A DNA stretch of 64,000 nt from Chloroherpetonaceae bacterium (lineage in GTDB: Bacteria; Bacteroidota; Chlorobiia; Chlorobiales; Thermochlorobacteraceae): assembly GCA_025056565.1 (NCBI GenBank), contig JANWWA010000001.1, positions 1 to 64,000 of the forward strand. The letters run 5' to 3'. Of the stretch, positions 1-8,715 are shown one piece after another. The translations under genes were made by a program, and so were the position numbers. The notes below the pieces were generated by a model, which saw only the letters and a list, made by a program, of their open reading frames with translations, did no database searches and was not told the DNA's origin. Every line of letters starts with the position of its first letter. The first letter of the stretch is position 1.

Positions 1-297
1 ATTCTAATTGCACCAATGTGGGATTGAAATGACGGCACTGAAGACAAGCGCTCGACGCGACCGAAGGAATTCTAATTGCACCAATGTGGGATTGAAATGC
101 TACATGGCTATCAGTGGTCGCTGTAAGAAACACAGATTCTAATTGCACCAATGTGGGATTGAAATGTTTTCGTCATCGTGTGATGTGTTGTTAGGATGTA
201 GATTCTAATTGCACCAATGTGGGATTGAAATTCTTCACCGTCTTCACTGACGTCGCCAGCGTCGCCAATTCTAATTGCACCAATGTGGGATTGAAAT
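1..297 (+). CRISPR. CRISPR array, 5 repeats and 4 spacers, left side cut by window edge
   Basis: Five identical 30-bp repeats lie at 1-30, 69-98, 136-165, 202-231 and 268-297. Each starts ATTCTAATTG and ends GGGATTGAAAT. The four spacers are 38, 37, 36 and 36 bp. The 3' end ATTGAAAT resembles the 8-nt handle of type III and I-B repeats, so crRNA probably reads on the plus strand, with the leader to the left outside the window and the trailer end here. Sequence after 297 shows no sixth repeat. The first repeat begins at base 1, so the array is longer than what is seen. The likely user is the type III-A operon at 20-27 kb, but that link is inferred. Confidence 0.97.
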
Positions 298-1160
298 GCG
301 GCACCGTCAAAACCGTATCCCCCATCTCCTGATGCTTTTGACGACTTATTATTTTAACTTGGGCTTAATCGCTACTTTTAACAGTTCAACAAAAAAGGAT
401 ACAGATCACAATGAAGAAGATACACCTAGACAACCATTTCGGCTATCTTATGCACATGCTTTGCAATTTGCCACGTGTTTTTTCCTGATTCGGAACACCT
501 TTGGCGACCTTGCCTTGCCACTACAGCAGTTTCAGGAGCGAGCAAATGCTCGGGTCGCAACCCAAGTCGCTCTACTTGCTGCTTCGCAGATGAAATCCAG
601 AGCGAGAGTGCAGGGTCTTCTGCTTTGCACTCTCGGGCTTTGCACTTGCACCTGCCTGCAAAGTAGCGCACCTGACATTTTCTCTCATTCTGCACGCTTT
701 GTTACCCTGTTGCGAGTAACCTGTTTCAGCTCCTGCTGCTCTGCTTCCCCCTTTTGGTGAAAATGAGCAAGACTCAGCCAGACTAACCACAGGCAGGTCA
801 AGCAAAGAAGGCAGCGGGTAAGAGTAAGCGTAGTCTTGCCCACCCTGAGTGTCTTCATAACGGCTACCCCGCCGCAATGCAACGACTGGATGCGTTTGCT
901 TCCCAAGCTGCACTTGCCTACTTCAATGTCCGATGCACGCAACGCAGGTAGCGAACTCAGCAAACTTTGCTCTTCTGCAATAAAGTGACTGCCGACTGTG
1001 ATGTAGAGACATGCAACTTTCCTACTTTGCAGCGTGCTATTTCTGCAAACCACATTTTTTAAAAATGTCCTTTCCTCTCACGCTTCAGCATTCTATTCTT
1101 GTAGTGATGAATCGTACCATACACACATGTTTTTCTTCAACAAGCTAAAATTGCAATGCT
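298..1160. other. About 860 bp with no supported gene
   Basis: This stretch between the CRISPR array and the first gene has only short overlapping open frames with cysteine-rich, low-information translations and no recognisable domain. One clear structure is an inverted repeat with 10-bp arms at 603-612 and 626-635 and a 13-nt loop; no T-run follows it. The region could hold decayed coding sequence or an unrecognised RNA. Confidence 0.5.
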
Positions 1161-4100
1161 ATGAGACGCTTCATCTTGTTGTGCTGTCTCTTCCACTTCC
1201 TGCTGCAAGCTGTGCTGTCTGCGCAGCCCGTTGTGTTTAAGCACACGGTTACATCGCAAAACCTCACGGCTAACTACACTACGCTCTCTCACCCCGCTAC
1301 TGACCAACGCCCTAATGCGCTGCTTTTTGTCACCACAGACTATGGCAGAGGACAGTATCCCGCTGCTCCCATTGGTGTGTGGTATAACAGTGGCAAGTGG
1401 ACTATCTTCAATCAAGACAGAAGTCCAATGACTCGTGGTGCGCAGTTCAACGTGCTTGTCCTCGAGCCGAGTGAGCGTGCCTTTGTGCATCAAGCCACTG
1501 CGAAGAACACCTCTGGGCATATTACTTACTTGGATCACCCACTCCTCAATGGGAATCCCAAAGCCCGCCTCCTCGTAACCCAAAACTGGCAAGGGGTCTA
1601 TAACAATAGCCCAATCGGTGTCTACTACACGGGTCAGCAATGGGCAATCTTTAATCAAGACCTTCGCTCTATGCCCACAGGGGCACTGTTCAATGTGTTT
1701 GTTTCAGACGAACTTCTCGAAATCGAAGCCAGAGCACCTCTTGACAACTGGTGTGCCGCTCGTCATCCTTCACTCGATAACCAATCGAATTTGCTGCTGT
1801 TTGTTACCCAATACTGGACATCAGTCTACAACCCAAGCGAAGTTGGGGTGTGGTATGACGATGATGAGTGGCGCATTTTTAACCAAAGCCAAGCACCGAT
1901 GCCGAAGGGCGCACGGTTTTTCGTCTATGCGACCTCGCCTTCGCCCGTTACGGCTGTGCCGCCCTCTTTACCGCTCGGTCCACAAGACCCCAGAGAGCGA
2001 CTGAAAGACCCTATGCGCGACCCTGACCCGCGTCAGCGTCCACAACCCCAGCCGCAGCCTACTCTTCCGCGCTCCCCATTCCCTCGTTTAACTCCGAGCG
2101 ACATTAAGCGCAATGAACCTACGACGGCGCAGCTACGAGAGTCGCTAGAGCGTCAGCTTCGTGGATGGGTTGATTTGCATACGCATCCAATGAGTCACTT
2201 GGGCTTTGGTCGAAAAGCGATGCATGGTGCGCCAGATGTTGGAATTTATGTTCCACCAGGTATGGCAAGTTGCGACTGGCACGGCAATGCGACATCGCCT
2301 GCTCAAGCGCTCGCTAACTGCAACCCTACACACGGCGGATGGGGTCGTTTCGATAATCTTTGCGGCAATTACTTCCGCGCAGGTGTTATCAGCGGGGCTC
2401 TCGATAAAGACTTCATTCACAATACACGTAATGAGCTCCATCCTGACCATCACCATGACGGTTATCCTAACTTTCCTTACTGGCCACACCATAGCTCCAA
2501 GCTACACCAGCAAATGTGGTGGGAGTGGATAAAGCGCGCCTATGATGGTGGCTTGCGGGTCATGGTCGCACTGACTGTCAACAGTGAGCTTTTAGCTGCT
2601 TTACTCGATGGTGACCGACCCTATGACGATGAATCTGTTGCGGTGCGGCAAATTGCAGAGACAAAGAAGTTTGTCGAGCAGCACAGTGACTTTATGGAAA
2701 TCGCTTACTCCGCTGAGCAGCTGCGAGACATAGTAAGAAGGGGCAAATTAGCGGTGGTCTTAGGTATGGAGATGGATAGATGGTCTCTTAGCTACGCCAT
2801 AGATAGACCGCCAGCTGCGAACGTGGTTGTCAGCGTAGGCGGTAGCAGTCAACCACCTACCAAGTACATTCCTGCTCCTGTTCAGAAGCAGTGGAGGCAT
2901 GAGTATAGGCCTGACCTTAGAGCATATGTACGAAATCTTGTTCAACGCTGGTACAATATGGGCATACGTTATGTCTTCCCTGTCCATTTAGTCGATAATG
3001 AGTTTAGCGGTGCAGCGGTCTATGATGTTCTGTTTAGCTTCGCTAATTGCTATACCAATGGTTATCACTTTCTTCTCGAGTCAAGTTCCGATCGAAATCT
3101 TGGCTATGATATGCGACGTCAAATTAGTGGTTTCCGCGACGCAATAGGAAGGCTAAGAGACGCTCCAGGCAGGCCTAGATTTGTAGACGGCCTCTTAAAC
3201 ACCTCTGCTGAGCTGGAACGCAAAGCCGAACACTTCAGCACTGGTAGGCATGTCAATACACTTGGGCTCACTTACTTAGGAGAAATTGCGCTCCAAGAGA
3301 TGATGAGCTTAGGCATGCTGATTGATATTGACCATATGTCTGAGAAAGCTCAGCGGCGTGCAGTGGAAATTGCGGAAAGCATCCCGGGTGGCGGATATCC
3401 CCTCTTTATGGGACACAATGGTATCCGCTCCATCGGTGGCAATGAGCGCAATGCACCACGTGAACTTGTTGAGCGGATTAGTCGGCTTGGCGGTATGCTT
3501 GGTGTGGGGACCGCCCATGCTACACCAGAGCAATTTGTGCGTAACTTCCAGTCTGCTTGGGAAGCAATGGGCGGACGTGCTGTAGCGGTTGGCACTGATG
3601 TCAATGGGTTCGAGCTGTTACCCCATCATAGACGCCCCAATACGAGTAGTGAAAGTGATCGCTTTTACAGAGACTTTTTCAGCTTTCCATACTTTGAGGG
3701 TCGCATCACGGACAAGAGTGGCATTCAAGGTAGCTCACGCAAGTGGGATTACATCACAGAAGGAGGGGTCTCCCATTACGGGCTGATGCCAGAATTTTTC
3801 TACGACGTTAGTCTTCAATCAGGAGGCAGGGAAGTGGTCGATAATCTCTGGCAAGCGGCTGAATATTTTGCCCAAGCGTGGGAAAAGTGTGAGCGTGTCA
3901 AAAGTAGCGTAGCCAGTGCCTCTATTCCGCCAAGCCGTGATGTAGCCGTTGCAACTTACGCTCCAGTCATCACTCACCCCTTATGCCCACGGCATACTGG
4001 TGGAGACCGTGAATTTGCCGGTCGTGGTCCTCGTGCGAGCGGCTCTATTGAGCTTCGAATCAGTCCTGATAAGACGCAGCTGCAGGCTGTTGTGACGCTC

Positions 4101-4490
4101 CAAGTTCAAGAGTGGGATGAGCCCAGTGGGCGCCCTGGAGATACGCGTGGCGAGGGGAGCTGGATTATAGAATTGGCTTCTGCACCTCCAGGTATGTACT
4201 TTGACTACATTACCGTGCCATACACCACCACTATGCGGTTCGATAGAGTCCTTCGTGGGGGCGGTCGCACCGAATTTTTGGGCGCAGGCGAGCCCGACGG
4301 TGAGGAGCATAGTCTTGACTTTCGCGATGGCTTCGTTGAAAGGATTAAAATCATTGGTGACACAGGCGGGGAGGATGTATCGCATGATGACGATTGCAGC
4401 AACGATACCCGCATCACTGAGATTCGGTTTAGACCGATTTCAGTTCGCTTGATTCCTATTGGAGTATCCTACAGCAGCGGACGCCGCTAA
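1161..4490 (+). CDS. Exported membrane-dipeptidase (M19)-like metallohydrolase with three N-terminal repeats
   Basis: The protein has 1109 residues. Residues 1-21 form a signal peptide ending LSAQ. Three repeats of about 75 residues follow (about 25-255), each with the pattern LLFVT..W..VY...PIGVWY...W.IFNQD..PMP.GA.F.V, resembling a small repeat domain of unknown function. A proline-rich linker spans about 258-315. The body (about 330-880) has the metal-site plan of peptidase M19: DLHTHP (H340, H342), GME (E537), DIDHMS (H725), MGHNG (H752) and GTDVNG (D813). A further C-terminal domain of about 150 residues is unassigned. The family cleaves dipeptides or related amides using zinc. This protein is about three times the usual M19 length, so the substrate is unknown. 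A terminator follows directly. Confidence 0.8.
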   Translation: MRRFILLCCLFHFLLQAVLSAQPVVFKHTVTSQNLTANYTTLSHPATDQRPNALLFVTTDYGRGQYPAAPIGVWYNSGKWTIFNQDRSPMTRGAQFNVLVLEPSERAFVHQATAKNTSGHITYLDHPLLNGNPKARLLVTQNWQGVYNNSPIGVYYTGQQWAIFNQDLRSMPTGALFNVFVSDELLEIEARAPLDNWCAARHPSLDNQSNLLLFVTQYWTSVYNPSEVGVWYDDDEWRIFNQSQAPMPKGARFFVYATSPSPVTAVPPSLPLGPQDPRERLKDPMRDPDPRQRPQPQPQPTLPRSPFPRLTPSDIKRNEPTTAQLRESLERQLRGWVDLHTHPMSHLGFGRKAMHGAPDVGIYVPPGMASCDWHGNATSPAQALANCNPTHGGWGRFDNLCGNYFRAGVISGALDKDFIHNTRNELHPDHHHDGYPNFPYWPHHSSKLHQQMWWEWIKRAYDGGLRVMVALTVNSELLAALLDGDRPYDDESVAVRQIAETKKFVEQHSDFMEIAYSAEQLRDIVRRGKLAVVLGMEMDRWSLSYAIDRPPAANVVVSVGGSSQPPTKYIPAPVQKQWRHEYRPDLRAYVRNLVQRWYNMGIRYVFPVHLVDNEFSGAAVYDVLFSFANCYTNGYHFLLESSSDRNLGYDMRRQISGFRDAIGRLRDAPGRPRFVDGLLNTSAELERKAEHFSTGRHVNTLGLTYLGEIALQEMMSLGMLIDIDHMSEKAQRRAVEIAESIPGGGYPLFMGHNGIRSIGGNERNAPRELVERISRLGGMLGVGTAHATPEQFVRNFQSAWEAMGGRAVAVGTDVNGFELLPHHRRPNTSSESDRFYRDFFSFPYFEGRITDKSGIQGSSRKWDYITEGGVSHYGLMPEFFYDVSLQSGGREVVDNLWQAAEYFAQAWEKCERVKSSVASASIPPSRDVAVATYAPVITHPLCPRHTGGDREFAGRGPRASGSIELRISPDKTQLQAVVTLQVQEWDEPSGRPGDTRGEGSWIIELASAPPGMYFDYITVPYTTTMRFDRVLRGGGRTEFLGAGEPDGEEHSLDFRDGFVERIKIIGDTGGEDVSHDDDCSNDTRITEIRFRPISVRLIPIGVSYSSGRR

Positions 4491-4513
4491 GCTTTCTTGG
4501 GCTTGTCACTTTG

Positions 4514-4551
4514 CTGCCCAGTAACCTCTTCTGTGTTGCTGGGCAGTTTTT
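4514..4551 (+). terminator. Rho-independent terminator
   Basis: Arms CTGCCCAG (4514-4521) and CTGGGCAG (4539-4546) form an 8-bp stem followed directly by TTTTTC. It sits 24 bp after the dipeptidase-like gene and ends that transcript. Confidence 0.85.
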
Positions 4552-4721
4552 CTTCGAGCAGACCGTCTCAAAAGAACAAGACTCTGCTAGGGCTATCGTA
4601 TCTCGTCATGCTGATTGACATCGTAGAATTGCGGGGTATCACTGAAACCAATGTGGACGTCAACGCCTGTGGGAGCCTTCAGGGAGCCGCATTGAAGACA
4701 CTGTGTAACTCCATTTCATTG

Positions 4722-4794
<73 letters not shown>

Positions 4795-4831
4795 AACTTG
4801 CTACACTAGCCTGCACCAGTGTTGCTTAGCC

Positions 4832-5212
4832 CTACTTAGCCGTGTCACTCTTTCCTGCCGCCGATTCGCTTCCCTTTTCCTTCGGGAGCGAGCTGGTCGA
4901 GGGCAGTGTCGGTAAGGTAGGCATCGTCTTTGGAGCCGCTTTCTGAATAACACTCTCCTCTGGCTCTTTCTCCTTGCTTGCACGCGTGGTAAACTCTGCA
5001 ATTACGCAGAGAATCATAAAAGTCGCTGCAAGATAGGTTGTGGTGCGGCTTAAAATATCTGCGGTGCGCCGCACCCCCAAAACCTGCTGCGCTCCCATTC
5101 CAATCCCAAATGCCCCAGCTAACCCTGACCCTCTGCTACTTTGCATCAATACGACCAAAATAAGCAGGATAGATACCAAAATCGTTAGAATCACAACAAT
5201 TGTGTGCAGCAT
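4832..5212 (-). CDS. secG: Preprotein translocase subunit SecG
   Basis: This 126-residue protein has the SecG layout: a first membrane helix at about 3-23, the conserved cytoplasmic stretch MQSSRGSGLAGAFG, then a second helix at about 55-72. The C-terminal tail (about 76-126) is charged and rich in Pro, Ser and Lys, and is longer than in the shortest SecG proteins. SecG assists SecYE and SecA in export across the inner membrane. It lies just downstream of where tRNA-Lys is transcribed in the opposite order on the same strand. Confidence 0.93.
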   Translation of the reverse strand: MLHTIVVILTILVSILLILVVLMQSSRGSGLAGAFGIGMGAQQVLGVRRTADILSRTTTYLAATFMILCVIAEFTTRASKEKEPEESVIQKAAPKTMPTLPTLPSTSSLPKEKGSESAAGKSDTAK

Positions 5213-5282
5213 ATCTTGATTTTTAGACTTAGGATTTGCAATTTAGCAATCTCAGCGAATTTTGTCAAACCAACTTTTAGCT

Positions 5283-5513
5283 ATGTCAGAGCTTGGCAAA
5301 GTTTTGATCCTTCTTGGTGCATTTTTGCTGCTTTTGGGCGTGCTTTTTTACTTTGTCCCGAAAGTTCCTCTTTTCGAGTGGCTCGGTCGCCTGCCCTTAG
5401 ACTTCAAGATTGAGCGCGAAAACTTCACCTTTTACTTTCCACTGGGTACCTCCATTCTGCTTTCCATTTTGCTTTCCGCCTTGCTTTACCTTGCTCGAAA
5501 GATTTTCTCATAG
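5283..5513 (+). CDS. Small DUF2905-type membrane protein
   Basis: The 76-residue protein has two hydrophobic segments (about 4-24 and 53-70) separated by the conserved core [18 protein letters not shown] and a short strand FTFYFPLG, which is the DUF2905 pattern. The ATG at 5283 is preferred. An upstream in-frame TTG at 5262 would add seven residues but has no better ribosome site. The family has no known function. Confidence 0.85.
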   Translation: MSELGKVLILLGAFLLLLGVLFYFVPKVPLFEWLGRLPLDFKIERENFTFYFPLGTSILLSILLSALLYLARKIFS

Positions 5514-5593
5514 AGGTAGCTTACACGTCTCCCTTGCCACACAGTTTTCCAGCCTGACTTTTTTGCCTTCACGAAAATGTGCAACTTTGCGCT

Positions 5594-6673
5594 ATGCCGT
5601 CCATAAGGCTTCATATTGCAGGCATTGTATGGCTCTTTCTTGCTGTAGCCGCTGGTCATAGCTTTGCACAAGTTAGTGGCGCTGCAGCGCCTTTTTCCCG
5701 AATGGGCTTTTCCGCACGTGGCACAGGGTTAGGCAACGCCGGCACGGCTATCGCCACTAGCGGTGAACTCCACCCTTACTACAACCCTGCATTGGTTGGC
5801 TTCACCGAATACTACGACGCATCAGTAACCTACACTTTTCTTTCACTTGACCGCACGCTGAACTTTGTGTCCTTTCTTGGCAAAATTGGTCCCACAGCTG
5901 GCATCGGCGCCGCATGGATTAACGCTGGCATTGGCAACATTGACGCCCGTAACCGTGATGGCAAACAAACTGGCACTCTCTCCACGTCGGAGAATCTCTT
6001 TATGCTTTCGTTTGCCAATCGTTTCACCGATGCGCTTTCCTTAGGACTGACACTGCGCGGATACTTGGCTTCGCTCGTGGCTCAAATTCGTCCTTCTTTT
6101 ACGATTGGACTTGACGCTGGGGCACTTTATCGTTTTTCATTGGATTCACTGACTTACCTTTCGCTAGCAGTGAGCGTAGCCGATGTGCTCTCACAGTATC
6201 GCTGGGATACGACACCGATCTATGACCAGCAAGGCCTGACCACGATTGACCCTCTGCCACTTGCGTTGCGTGCTGGTATCGCTTTGCAGTGGGAACAACT
6301 GTTCGGCTGGCATACTATTGTGCTTGCTGCCGATGTGCAACTTCTTACGGCATCGCTGGAAGGGCGACGCACTACCTTCATTGTTGAAAATGGCATTGCA
6401 CGTCCGACCTTAGAGACCGAATCCTTGAGACGGTCTGAAACTCACCTACGATTAGGCGCAATGCTGCAACCTCTGCGGATTTTGAAATTTCGCATCGGCG
6501 TTGACCGACTGGGCTTGCAAGGTATTGGCTTTTTTGAGCTGGCAAAGCCTGCCTTTGGTTTTTCAGTGGAGTATCCGATAGACCGCGTTGTGGCCGCGCT
6601 GGATTACACATTTATGCTTGAACCAAATGCCCCTTTTGGACTAAACTTCCTGTCGCTTGGCGTGAAATTTTAG
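5594..6673 (+). CDS. PorV/PorQ-like outer-membrane beta-barrel protein
   Basis: The protein has 359 residues from the ATG at 5594; an upstream GTG at 5579 is also in frame. The signal peptide ends about HSFAQ. The early motif ARGTGLGNAGTA followed by YYNPA is typical of the PorV/PorQ-type proteins of Chlorobiota and Bacteroidota. The rest alternates short beta strands and ends in LSLGVKF with a terminal Phe, as in outer-membrane barrels. PorV helps release cargo in the type IX secretion system, which fits the T9SS proteins in this window. A paralogue with another role cannot be excluded. Only 2 bp separate it from the next gene. Confidence 0.75.
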   Translation: MPSIRLHIAGIVWLFLAVAAGHSFAQVSGAAAPFSRMGFSARGTGLGNAGTAIATSGELHPYYNPALVGFTEYYDASVTYTFLSLDRTLNFVSFLGKIGPTAGIGAAWINAGIGNIDARNRDGKQTGTLSTSENLFMLSFANRFTDALSLGLTLRGYLASLVAQIRPSFTIGLDAGALYRFSLDSLTYLSLAVSVADVLSQYRWDTTPIYDQQGLTTIDPLPLALRAGIALQWEQLFGWHTIVLAADVQLLTASLEGRRTTFIVENGIARPTLETESLRRSETHLRLGAMLQPLRILKFRIGVDRLGLQGIGFFELAKPAFGFSVEYPIDRVVAALDYTFMLEPNAPFGLNFLSLGVKF

Positions 6674-6675
6674 CA

Positions 6676-7263
6676 ATGCAGAAAGTCGTTTTACTTTTGC
6701 ACGGCATTTTTGACACGGGAAAAGTCTTTGCACCACTCGAAGCGGTGCTTCAGCGCTATGGGTTTGAGACACTTGCACCCGACCTTGTGCCTAACGATGG
6801 GAGCGCACCTATTTCACAGCTTGCTGAGTCTGTTGCACATATTGTAGATACACGCATTGGTTCGGTCAAACCACTCGCAATCGTTGGCTTCAGTATGGGG
6901 GGCATTGTGGCGCGCTACTACTTGCAAGAACTGAGCGGTTACCAACGCGTAGCGCAGTTTGTCAGCATTTCCAGTCCACACAGAGGCTCTCTACTGGCAC
7001 ACTTTGCCAAAGGTGCTGGCGCACGGGAACTATGCCCAGATAGCCTGTTACTTAGGCGTTTGGCAGAGAGTGAAACACGGCTGCAATCTCTTTCGCTGCT
7101 GTCACTTTGGACACCGCTTGATTTGATGATTGTGCCTGCCAGCAGTTCAGTGTGGCCGATTGCAAGAAATGAAGCATTTTGGGTGCCAGCTCATCCTTTG
7201 ATGCTGAAAGTCCGTACTGTCCATCAAACCGTTCTGAACTGGCTACTAAGAAATGAACGCTAA
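6676..7263 (+). CDS. Alpha/beta-hydrolase, lipase/esterase-like
   Basis: This short hydrolase (195 residues) starts with VVLLLHGIFDTG (oxyanion loop HG). It has the nucleophile elbow GFSMGG (S73) and SISSPHRGS, typical of triacylglycerol-lipase or PGAP1-like folds. D149 and H173 or H183 are candidates for the rest of the triad. No signal peptide is seen, so it is probably cytoplasmic. The start lies 2 bp after the PorV-like stop, and its 3' end overlaps the next gene by 11 bp, indicating one operon. Confidence 0.75.
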   Translation: MQKVVLLLHGIFDTGKVFAPLEAVLQRYGFETLAPDLVPNDGSAPISQLAESVAHIVDTRIGSVKPLAIVGFSMGGIVARYYLQELSGYQRVAQFVSISSPHRGSLLAHFAKGAGARELCPDSLLLRRLAESETRLQSLSLLSLWTPLDLMIVPASSSVWPIARNEAFWVPAHPLMLKVRTVHQTVLNWLLRNER

Positions 7264-8062
7264 ATGGCTTCTTTGCACCCTGTATGTGGTGTGGCTTAGC
7301 ATCGTTACCACATCTTGTGTCAATCAATCTCTTACCGAAGACTTATATGAACCGCCCACTGTTTCGTTCCTCAGCGTCTCACCCACGCAAGTGGACTTGG
7401 ATACGGTTCGCTTCGAGGGCAATCAAGCTGAAGTGCGATTTCGTGTGGAGACCACCATTCAATTTCGCAGCAATGCTATCAATAGTGTGCTCGCTGCATT
7501 TGTCTCGCCATCAGGCACAGAGCCACTGGCTACTGCAACACTTCGTCCAATTGTGGGCACAGCGACCAGTGTGCAGTATTCAGGCACACTTACCGTTCGA
7601 CTTTCCCGCACTACAGTTGGAGATTTTCAAATCATTGTCACGCCATTTGATGTGTTTGGTCAAAGTGGTGGCCATGCTCGGCAAACCGTGCGCATTCGGG
7701 ATTCCCGAGCCAGTGCCCCTACGCTTCTGAGCGTCGAGTCGCCAGACACAGTGCGTATTCCGGAGACAGGCACACGGCTCATTCAAATTACTGCTCGTGC
7801 TACGCACCCTAATGGCGTCTCATTCATTCGCGAAGTGCTCGCGACCCGCACCGACAACCGCAACATCACCTTTCAGCTTTTAGATGATGGCGACCGAAAT
7901 GGACTGAGTGGCGACCAAACCGCAGGGGACGGCATTTTTACTGCCACGCTGCAAGTGCCTTCAACCAATTCGCCTGCTACGCGCACCTTTGAGTATCAAG
8001 CCATTGACCGCGCAGAGCGACGCAGCAACATAATTACCCGAAGTATTGTATTTTTGCGCTAA
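7253..8062 (+). CDS. Lipoprotein with Ig-like domains
   Basis: The protein has 269 residues. The signal peptide ends in the lipobox VTTSC, so it should be a lipid-anchored envelope protein. Two beta-rich regions follow. The second contains DDGDRNGLSGDQTAGDGIFTA, a calcium-loop-like pattern seen in bacterial Ig-like/choice-of-anchor domains, before a strand-rich end. No catalytic motif is visible. It overlaps the lipase-like gene by 11 bp, so translation is probably coupled. Confidence 0.65.
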   Translation: MNAKWLLCTLYVVWLSIVTTSCVNQSLTEDLYEPPTVSFLSVSPTQVDLDTVRFEGNQAEVRFRVETTIQFRSNAINSVLAAFVSPSGTEPLATATLRPIVGTATSVQYSGTLTVRLSRTTVGDFQIIVTPFDVFGQSGGHARQTVRIRDSRASAPTLLSVESPDTVRIPETGTRLIQITARATHPNGVSFIREVLATRTDNRNITFQLLDDGDRNGLSGDQTAGDGIFTATLQVPSTNSPATRTFEYQAIDRAERRSNIITRSIVFLR

Positions 8063-8127
8063 TTCCTCGCGCCCTGAACATGTGCAGCGAAGACTAATTA
8101 AAAACTCTTGATGAACACCAAACCGTA

Positions 8128-8715
8128 ATGACTATGAAACATCGGCTGATTTTGGCTCTTTTTCTTTCTTTTGCTCTTTTCGGTTGTGAGTCGGTGCAGC
8201 AAGCCTACCTGCTCTCAACAGGTGATGCTTCAAACCTCTCACGGCGAGTGTACTATCGTGATGATGCAAGCAACGTTGGTGTTGCACTCACGGCTACTTA
8301 TCGCTTTATTGGGAAACCGCTACGTGGGGAGCGCATTCGCTTGATTGCTGTGCAGTCGCTGGTGGAAATTGACATTGAAAACAAAGGCACAAAGCCGATT
8401 ATCTTTGACCCCAGAAAATTGAAGTTTCTTTCTTCCAACTATCTCTTTGTAGAACTCAGCGAATTCATTGAGAAGAACAAAATCAATGCAACGTTGAAGC
8501 AGGGACGGGTGGAAATCCAGCCCGGTAAAGGCGAGCGCTGCTATGCGTCGTTTGTAGCTGACTTTGGCGATTCTTCGTCTGTCGTGCCAATTGATTATGT
8601 GCCTGTTGCCCGTTTGCCTAAGACGGAAACTGCCGTCCTCCTAATGGAAGACGGCTTGAAATACGGCGACCAGCGCCTTTCTGTCCCACCGATTCGTTTC
8701 AAACCGCAGGAGTGA
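8128..8715 (+). CDS. Putative lipoprotein of unknown function
   Basis: The protein has 195 residues. A hydrophobic leader ends in ALFGC, giving a lipobox Cys at about residue 20. The mature part looks beta-rich, with a stretch about KGTKPIIFDPRKLKFLSS that resembles small LEA/Ig-like lipoproteins, but I do not recognise the family. An alternative ATG lies two codons in (8134). The TGA stop overlaps the next ATG (TGATG), pointing to translational coupling. Confidence 0.6.
   Translation: MTMKHRLILALFLSFALFGCESVQQAYLLSTGDASNLSRRVYYRDDASNVGVALTATYRFIGKPLRGERIRLIAVQSLVEIDIENKGTKPIIFDPRKLKFLSSNYLFVELSEFIEKNKINATLKQGRVEIQPGKGERCYASFVADFGDSSSVVPIDYVPVARLPKTETAVLLMEDGLKYGDQRLSVPPIRFKPQE

Noticed and set aside
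99-267. Spacers targeting sequences in this window
   Set aside because: No matching stretch was noticed by reading; an exact search is needed to be sure.
275-1053. Overlapping open frames beside the CRISPR array
   Set aside because: They begin inside the last repeat or overlap one another on both strands, and their translations are Cys/Ser-rich without any family pattern.
4646-4655. ACCAATGTGG, a 10-base match to the CRISPR repeat
   Set aside because: Flanking bases do not match the repeat, and a single 10-mer is expected by chance.
4557-4721. Possible insertion-sequence end near GACCGTCTCAAAAG
   Set aside because: No transposase, matching inverted repeat or target duplication was found.
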